This document shows positions 13,586 through 16,169 of a DNA stretch of 16,169 bases, piece after piece. The position numbers and the translations under genes were made by a program. Under the pieces are notes generated by a model that searched no databases, had not been told where the DNA came from, and worked only from the letters and a program-made list of their open reading frames with translations. Position 1 is the stretch's first letter. Every line of letters begins with the position of its first letter. The stretch is from an uncultured Eubacteriales bacterium (GTDB lineage Bacteria > Bacillota_I > Bacilli_A > RF39 > UBA660): NCBI GenBank assembly GCA_900313345.1, contig OMQW01000065.1:1-16169 (forward strand), in the 5' to 3' direction.

Positions 13586-13677
13586 GTTGGTGCCATAGAC
13601 AGTAGGTAATTAGTAAATCCTACCGAGGAACTATCTTTTTAGTAAAAAAGTTCCAGGCATTCTGGGACTTTTTCTTT
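13586..13677 (+). ncRNA. L10 leader RNA with transcription attenuator
   Basis: The segment TGCCATAGACAGTAGG ... CCTACCGAGGAAC has the form of the L10 leader (Rfam L10_leader), which binds the L10(L12)4 complex. Pairing GTAGG (13602-13606) with CCTAC (13619-13623) and ATAG (13595-13598) with CTAT (13631-13634) gives the interrupted hairpin expected. Downstream, GGAACT (13627-13632) can pair with AGTTCC (13649-13654). Alternatively AAAAAGTTCCAG (13645-13656) pairs with CTGGGACTTTTT (13662-13673), a 12-pair hairpin with one G-U pair and a 5-base loop followed by more T. The two are mutually exclusive, the layout of antiterminator and terminator. The inferred logic is that the bound L10 complex stabilises the leader fold, frees the terminator arm and lowers rplJ-rplL expression, as reported for Bacillus subtilis. 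Confidence 0.85.
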
Positions 13678-13690
13678 GGACTAACAATAT

Positions 13691-13700
13691 AAGGAGGTGA
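13691..13700 (+). promoter_or_regulatory. Shine-Dalgarno site fixing the rplJ TTG start
   Basis: AAGGAGGTGA, a near-perfect anti-16S match, lies five bases before TTG 13706. The in-frame GTG at 13697 is part of the Shine-Dalgarno itself and is rejected as the start. Confidence 0.85.
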
Positions 13701-13705
13701 ACACT

Positions 13706-14200
13706 TTGGCAAGTGAAAGAATTTTAAAAGAAAAACAATCTATTATTGATGAAATTAAAGACAAAGTTAATAATTCTGTAAGTGTTGTTTTATTCGATTA
13801 TCGTGGACTTACTGATGAAGAAATTAAATCATTACGTCATACTTTAAGAGATAATGGTGCTGATTATAAAGTATATAAAAATACTTTAATGGCTCGTGCT
13901 TTTAATGATTTATCAATCGATATGAATAGCGAATTAGCTGGACCATCTGCTTTTGCATATGGCGATGATCAAATAACTACTGTTAAAGTTTTATCTGAAT
14001 TCCAAAAGAATCATCCTGCATTAGAACTTAAAGCTGGATTTATCGATGGATGTATCGCTGATAAAGCTAAACTTGCAGAGTATGCTTCTATCCCTTCAAG
14101 AGATGGATTACTTACTATGCTTGCTGGTGGTATGATTGGTCTTGCAAGAGACTTATCTATCTGCTTAGATTTATATGCTCAACAAAAAGAAGAAAATTAA
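13706..14200 (+). CDS. rplJ: 50S ribosomal protein L10
   Basis: A 164-residue L10, usual length, which anchors L7/L12 dimers to the ribosomal stalk base. The start is TTG, giving M-A-S-E-R-I-L-K-E-K, in line with the family's N-terminus; no ATG is available nearby. The globular rRNA-binding domain shows V-V-L-F-D-Y-R-G-L-T near 30-39, Y-K-V-Y-K-N-T-L near 56-63 and L-x-G-P-S-A-F-A-Y near 79-87. The C-terminal helix that carries L7/L12 is at about 130-164 (L-L-T-M-L-A-G-G-M onwards). The uncommon TTG start together with a strong promoter and an attenuated leader suggests that output is limited at several levels. It is followed after 36 bases by rplL. Confidence 0.96.
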   Translation: MASERILKEKQSIIDEIKDKVNNSVSVVLFDYRGLTDEEIKSLRHTLRDNGADYKVYKNTLMARAFNDLSIDMNSELAGPSAFAYGDDQITTVKVLSEFQKNHPALELKAGFIDGCIADKAKLAEYASIPSRDGLLTMLAGGMIGLARDLSICLDLYAQQKEEN

Positions 14201-14236
14201 TTATTAATTAAATTTAGGAAATAGGAGGAAATTAAA

Positions 14237-14605
14237 ATGGCTAAATTTACAAAAGAAGAATTCATTAGTGGTTTAAAAGAAATGAACTTATTAGAAATAA
14301 AGGAATTAGTAGATGCAATGAAAGAAGAATTTGGAGTAGATCCAAGTGCTGTTGCTGCACCTGCACCTGCAGCTGCTGCTGCTGACGCTGCACCTTCAAC
14401 TGTTACAGTATCTATCGCTGATGCTGGAGCAGCTAAAGTTGGAGTTATCAAAGTTGTTAAAGATTTAACTGGTCTTGGATTAAAAGAATCTAAAGATATC
14501 GTTGATAACAACGGTGTAGTTAAAGAAAATATTTCTGTTGATGAAGCTAATGAAATTAAAGCTAAGCTTGAAGAAGCTGGAGCTACTGTAGAAGTTAAAT
14601 ACTAA
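14237..14605 (+). CDS. rplL: 50S ribosomal protein L7/L12
   Basis: A 122-residue stalk protein that recruits translational GTPases. The N-terminal dimerisation and L10-binding helices occupy about 1-33, followed by an Ala/Pro/Asp-rich flexible hinge at about 36-53. The C-terminal factor-binding domain has K-V-G-V-I-K-V-V-K-D-L-T-G-L-G-L-K-E-S-K near 71-90 and ends with A-G-A-T-V-E-V-K-Y. All features are normal. AGGAGG (14223-14228) lies eight bases before the ATG. A strong terminator follows, so the rplJL transcript ends here and rsmC-rpoB has its own promoter. Confidence 0.98.
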   Translation: MAKFTKEEFISGLKEMNLLEIKELVDAMKEEFGVDPSAVAAPAPAAAAADAAPSTVTVSIADAGAAKVGVIKVVKDLTGLGLKESKDIVDNNGVVKENISVDEANEIKAKLEEAGATVEVKY

Positions 14606-14612
14606 ATTTATT

Positions 14613-14635
14613 AAGAGTCAATTTGACTCTTTTTT
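14613..14635 (+). terminator. Intrinsic terminator after rplL
   Basis: Stem AAGAGTC / GACTCTT (14613-14619, 14625-14631) with loop AATTT, extendable inward, and a T-run to 14635. Confidence 0.9.
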
Positions 14636-14707
14636 GTTGCTTTTTTATAAAATCTTTTATATATACTACATTTTGTTGTAAAAATCAATATTTTTTTATT
14701 AAATTTA

Positions 14708-14736
14708 TTGACTTTTATTTAAAATACGTGTAATAT
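14708..14736 (+). promoter_or_regulatory. Promoter for rsmC-rpoB
   Basis: A -35 box TTGACT (14708-14713), a 17-base spacer and a -10 box TAATAT (14731-14736), placed after the rplL terminator. The predicted start is near 14743, about 73 bases before the rsmC start codon. Confidence 0.75.
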
Positions 14737-14749
14737 ATCTATACGGAAA

Positions 14750-14799
14750 GGGGACAATTGCACTTTTTTTGGGAAATAGCAGTTGTTCTCTCTTTTTTT
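14750..14799 (+). terminator. Leader hairpin and U-tract (candidate attenuator) before rsmC-rpoB
   Basis: GGGGACAATTGC (14750-14761) pairs along its whole length with GCAGTTGTTCTC (14779-14790), counting three G-U pairs, around a 17-base loop containing a T7 run. The stem is followed by T-C and seven T residues. This is an intrinsic-terminator layout beginning only a few bases after the predicted transcription start and ending before the rsmC Shine-Dalgarno at 14803. Since the essential rpoB lies downstream, it probably acts as a partial or regulated terminator; alternatively it releases a roughly 55-base RNA. I do not recognise a known Rfam family, and no clear competing antiterminator is visible. 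Confidence 0.65.
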
Positions 14800-14815
14800 G
14801 TCAGGAGATTAAAAC

Positions 14816-15412
14816 ATGGGGCAATATTTTTCTAATGAGAAGTTACCAAGTAAAGTTAAAAAGACTACTTGTAATATTTTAAATCATAGTTTTACTTTTT
14901 TAACTGATAATGGTGTCTTTTCAAAAGATGGTGTTGATTTTGGCAGTAGACTTCTTCTTGAATCCATCCCCTTGAAGGAAGTTGGAGCCAAAGTTTTAGA
15001 CGTTGGATGTGGATATGGTACTTTAGGCATTGTTGTTAGCAAGCTTACAGGTGCTAAAGTTGATATGGTAGACGTCAACTTAAGAGCTATTCATTTAGCA
15101 AATAGAAATATCAAAGAGAATGATTGCATTAATGCACTAGCTTATGAAAGTAATTGCTATAGTGAAGTTAGTGAACTATATAATACGATTATTACTAATC
15201 CTCCTATTAGGGCTGGTAAAAAAATTGTCTATGATATAGTTTTAAATGCAGTAAATTATTTAGATGTTTCTGGTAAATTGTTCTTAGTTATTCGTAAAGA
15301 GCAAGGTGCCAAATCTCTCATTAATGATATAAAAGATGTTTATGATGTTACAGTACTTGAGAGAAGCAAAGGTTTTTACATATTAGAATGTGTAAAAAAA
15401 ATTATTCGTTAG
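14816..15412 (+). CDS. rsmC: RsmC-like class I SAM-dependent RNA methyltransferase
   Basis: A 198-residue single-domain methyltransferase of the RsmC/YbxB type, predicted to methylate guanine N2 in 16S rRNA. It starts M-G-Q-Y-F-S-N-E, comparable to the family's H-Y-F-S-N. The SAM-binding motif I is V-L-D-V-G-C-G-Y-G-T-L-G near 60-71; the acidic end of the next strand is D-M-V-D-V-N near 81-86; the catalytic N-P-P motif is T-N-P-P-I-R-A-G-K near 126-134. E. coli RsmC has an additional N-terminal domain, which is missing here as in Bacillus YbxB. AGGAGA (14803-14808) precedes the ATG. It sits between rplL and rpoB as in Bacillus, and rpoB begins 11 bases after its stop. Confidence 0.9.
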   Translation: MGQYFSNEKLPSKVKKTTCNILNHSFTFLTDNGVFSKDGVDFGSRLLLESIPLKEVGAKVLDVGCGYGTLGIVVSKLTGAKVDMVDVNLRAIHLANRNIKENDCINALAYESNCYSEVSELYNTIITNPPIRAGKKIVYDIVLNAVNYLDVSGKLFLVIRKEQGAKSLINDIKDVYDVTVLERSKGFYILECVKKIIR

Positions 15413-15423
15413 GGGTGAATTTT

Positions 15424-16169
15424 GTGTCATATAGAATTGAAAAAAGCGGAGATTTCCGTGAACGTAGAAATTATTCTAGAATTAGAAATAAGTATGAATT
15501 AAAAGATTTACTAGAGATTCAAAAAAAATCATATAATTGGTTTATTGAAATAGGAATTAAAGAAGTATTTGAAGACTTATTAAATCCTGTTGAAAATTTC
15601 TCTGGTACATTATCACTTGAATTTGGTGATTATCATTTTGACAAGCCTCGTTATTCTATTAAAGAATGTAAGGATAGAGAAACTACCTACTCAGCTCCTT
15701 TAAAGGCTAATGTTCGTTTATTTAACCGTGAGACAGGTGAAGTAAAAGAACAAGAAATATTTATGGGTGATATGCCTATAATGACAGATTCTGGTACATT
15801 TATTATAAATGGTGCAGAACGTGTTATTGTCTCACAATTAGTTCGTAGTCCAAGTGTTTATTTCAATCGTGAAATAGATAAGAATGGTCGTGCTGTTATT
15901 ACATCACAAATTATTCCAACTCGTGGTACTTGGTTAGAATTTGAAACTGATGCTAGAGATGTTCTTTATGTAAGAATTGATAGAACTAGAAAAGTTCCTC
16001 TTACTACTTTACTTAGAGCATTTGGTCTTTCTTCAGATGAAGAAATTTATTCAATGTTTGGTAAAGATGAATATTTAGAAAATACAGTTTCTAAAGATAG
16101 TACTAAAAATACTGATGAAGCTTTAATTGAAATTTATGAAAAATTAAGACCAGGTGAACCATCTACTCT
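15424..16169 (+). CDS. rpoB: RNA polymerase beta subunit, N-terminal part (runs off the window)
   Basis: Open reading frame from GTG 15424 to the right edge with no stop, giving 248 complete codons of a protein normally near 1200 residues. It begins M-S-Y-R-I-E-K-S-G and continues with R-R-N-Y-S-R-I. Diagnostic stretches are L-L-E-I-Q-K-K-S-Y-N-W-F, T-Y-S-A-P-L-K-A-N-V-R-L, F-M-G-D-M-P-I-M-T-D-S-G-T-F-I-I-N-G-A-E-R-V, and S-Q-L-V-R-S-P-S-V-Y-F, the conserved protrusion and lobe elements of bacterial beta subunits. The start is supported by AGGGGTGA (15411-15418) five bases upstream, overlapping the rsmC stop codon. Rifampicin-site residues lie beyond the window. Expression probably depends on the promoter and leader hairpin upstream of rsmC. 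Confidence 0.97.
   Translation, partial: MSYRIEKSGDFRERRNYSRIRNKYELKDLLEIQKKSYNWFIEIGIKEVFEDLLNPVENFSGTLSLEFGDYHFDKPRYSIKECKDRETTYSAPLKANVRLFNRETGEVKEQEIFMGDMPIMTDSGTFIINGAERVIVSQLVRSPSVYFNREIDKNGRAVITSQIIPTRGTWLEFETDARDVLYVRIDRTRKVPLTTLLRAFGLSSDEEIYSMFGKDEYLENTVSKDSTKNTDEALIEIYEKLRPGEPST

Noticed and set aside
14197..14511. 104-codon open frame on the minus strand opposite rplL
   Set aside because: It is the complement of the Ala-rich hinge and C-terminal domain of L7/L12; no promoter or ribosome binding site is visible on that strand.
14637..14815. Possible small gene in the rplL-rsmC gap
   Set aside because: No start with a Shine-Dalgarno and sustained frame is present; the interval holds only a promoter, the leader hairpin and A/T-rich sequence.
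14884..15078. 64-codon open frame on the minus strand within rsmC
   Set aside because: Shadow of the methyltransferase SAM-binding region; no supporting signals.
1..16169. Mobile elements, CRISPR arrays, tRNA or rRNA genes
   Set aside because: No transposase-like frames, terminal repeats, regularly spaced repeats or cloverleaf sequences were seen; the genes are housekeeping and co-oriented.

Overview
The window is a gene-dense stretch of a strongly AT-rich, low-GC Gram-positive-type (Bacillota) chromosome. The gene set and order follow the Bacillus-type block running from dusB-lysS through clpC, cysS-mrnC-rlmB and sigH to secE-nusG-rplKAJL-rsmC-rpoB. All genes lie on the + strand. The extreme A/T codon bias, short intergenic gaps and missing block members (no ctsR-mcsA-mcsB before clpC, no rae1/yacP, no rpmG) suggest a streamlined lineage, perhaps a host-associated uncultured Bacilli/'Mollicutes'-like group; that placement is inference. 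TGA ends two genes inside ATGA overlaps and no recognised gene carries an internal TGA, so the standard bacterial code fits better than the Mycoplasma code.

Layout. Positions 1-2761 hold the tail of a DusB-type tRNA dihydrouridine synthase, an RDD membrane protein and lysyl-tRNA synthetase, joined by ATGA overlaps and closed by a terminator. LysRS carries an extra C-terminal EMAP-II/Trbp111-type tRNA-binding domain. Positions 2805-4293 are a single-gene unit with its own promoter and terminator, encoding a YfcC-family transporter. Next come clpC, with its own promoter, and a cysS-led cluster: cysS, an unrecognised one-TM protein, mrnC, rlmB, a SigH-position sigma factor, and a small membrane-anchored protein that looks like the C-lobe of a degenerate protein kinase. 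From 11166 the translation/transcription block begins: secE-nusG, then rplK-rplA, rplJ-rplL, rsmC and the start of rpoB, which runs off the right edge.

Regulation. The clearest signals are RNA leaders in the ribosomal block. The rplK leader contains a sequence and stem resembling the L1-binding site of 23S rRNA, consistent with L1 autoregulation. The rplJ leader is an L10-leader-type RNA with a readable choice between antiterminator and terminator, behind a perfect-consensus promoter buried in the end of rplA. A promoter followed at once by a terminator-like hairpin precedes rsmC-rpoB. Start codons were reset from the longest reading frame to Shine-Dalgarno-supported starts for the transporter, clpC, mrnC, rlmB, rplK (GTG) and rplJ (TTG).

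Most of the window is conserved housekeeping DNA. The parts that do not reduce to known genes are the kinase-C-lobe-like protein, the exported-looking protein between cysS and mrnC, the LysRS fusion, the acidic L11 tail and the leader RNAs. I saw no mobile element, CRISPR array, tRNA or rRNA gene, and no gene-free stretch longer than about 210 bases.
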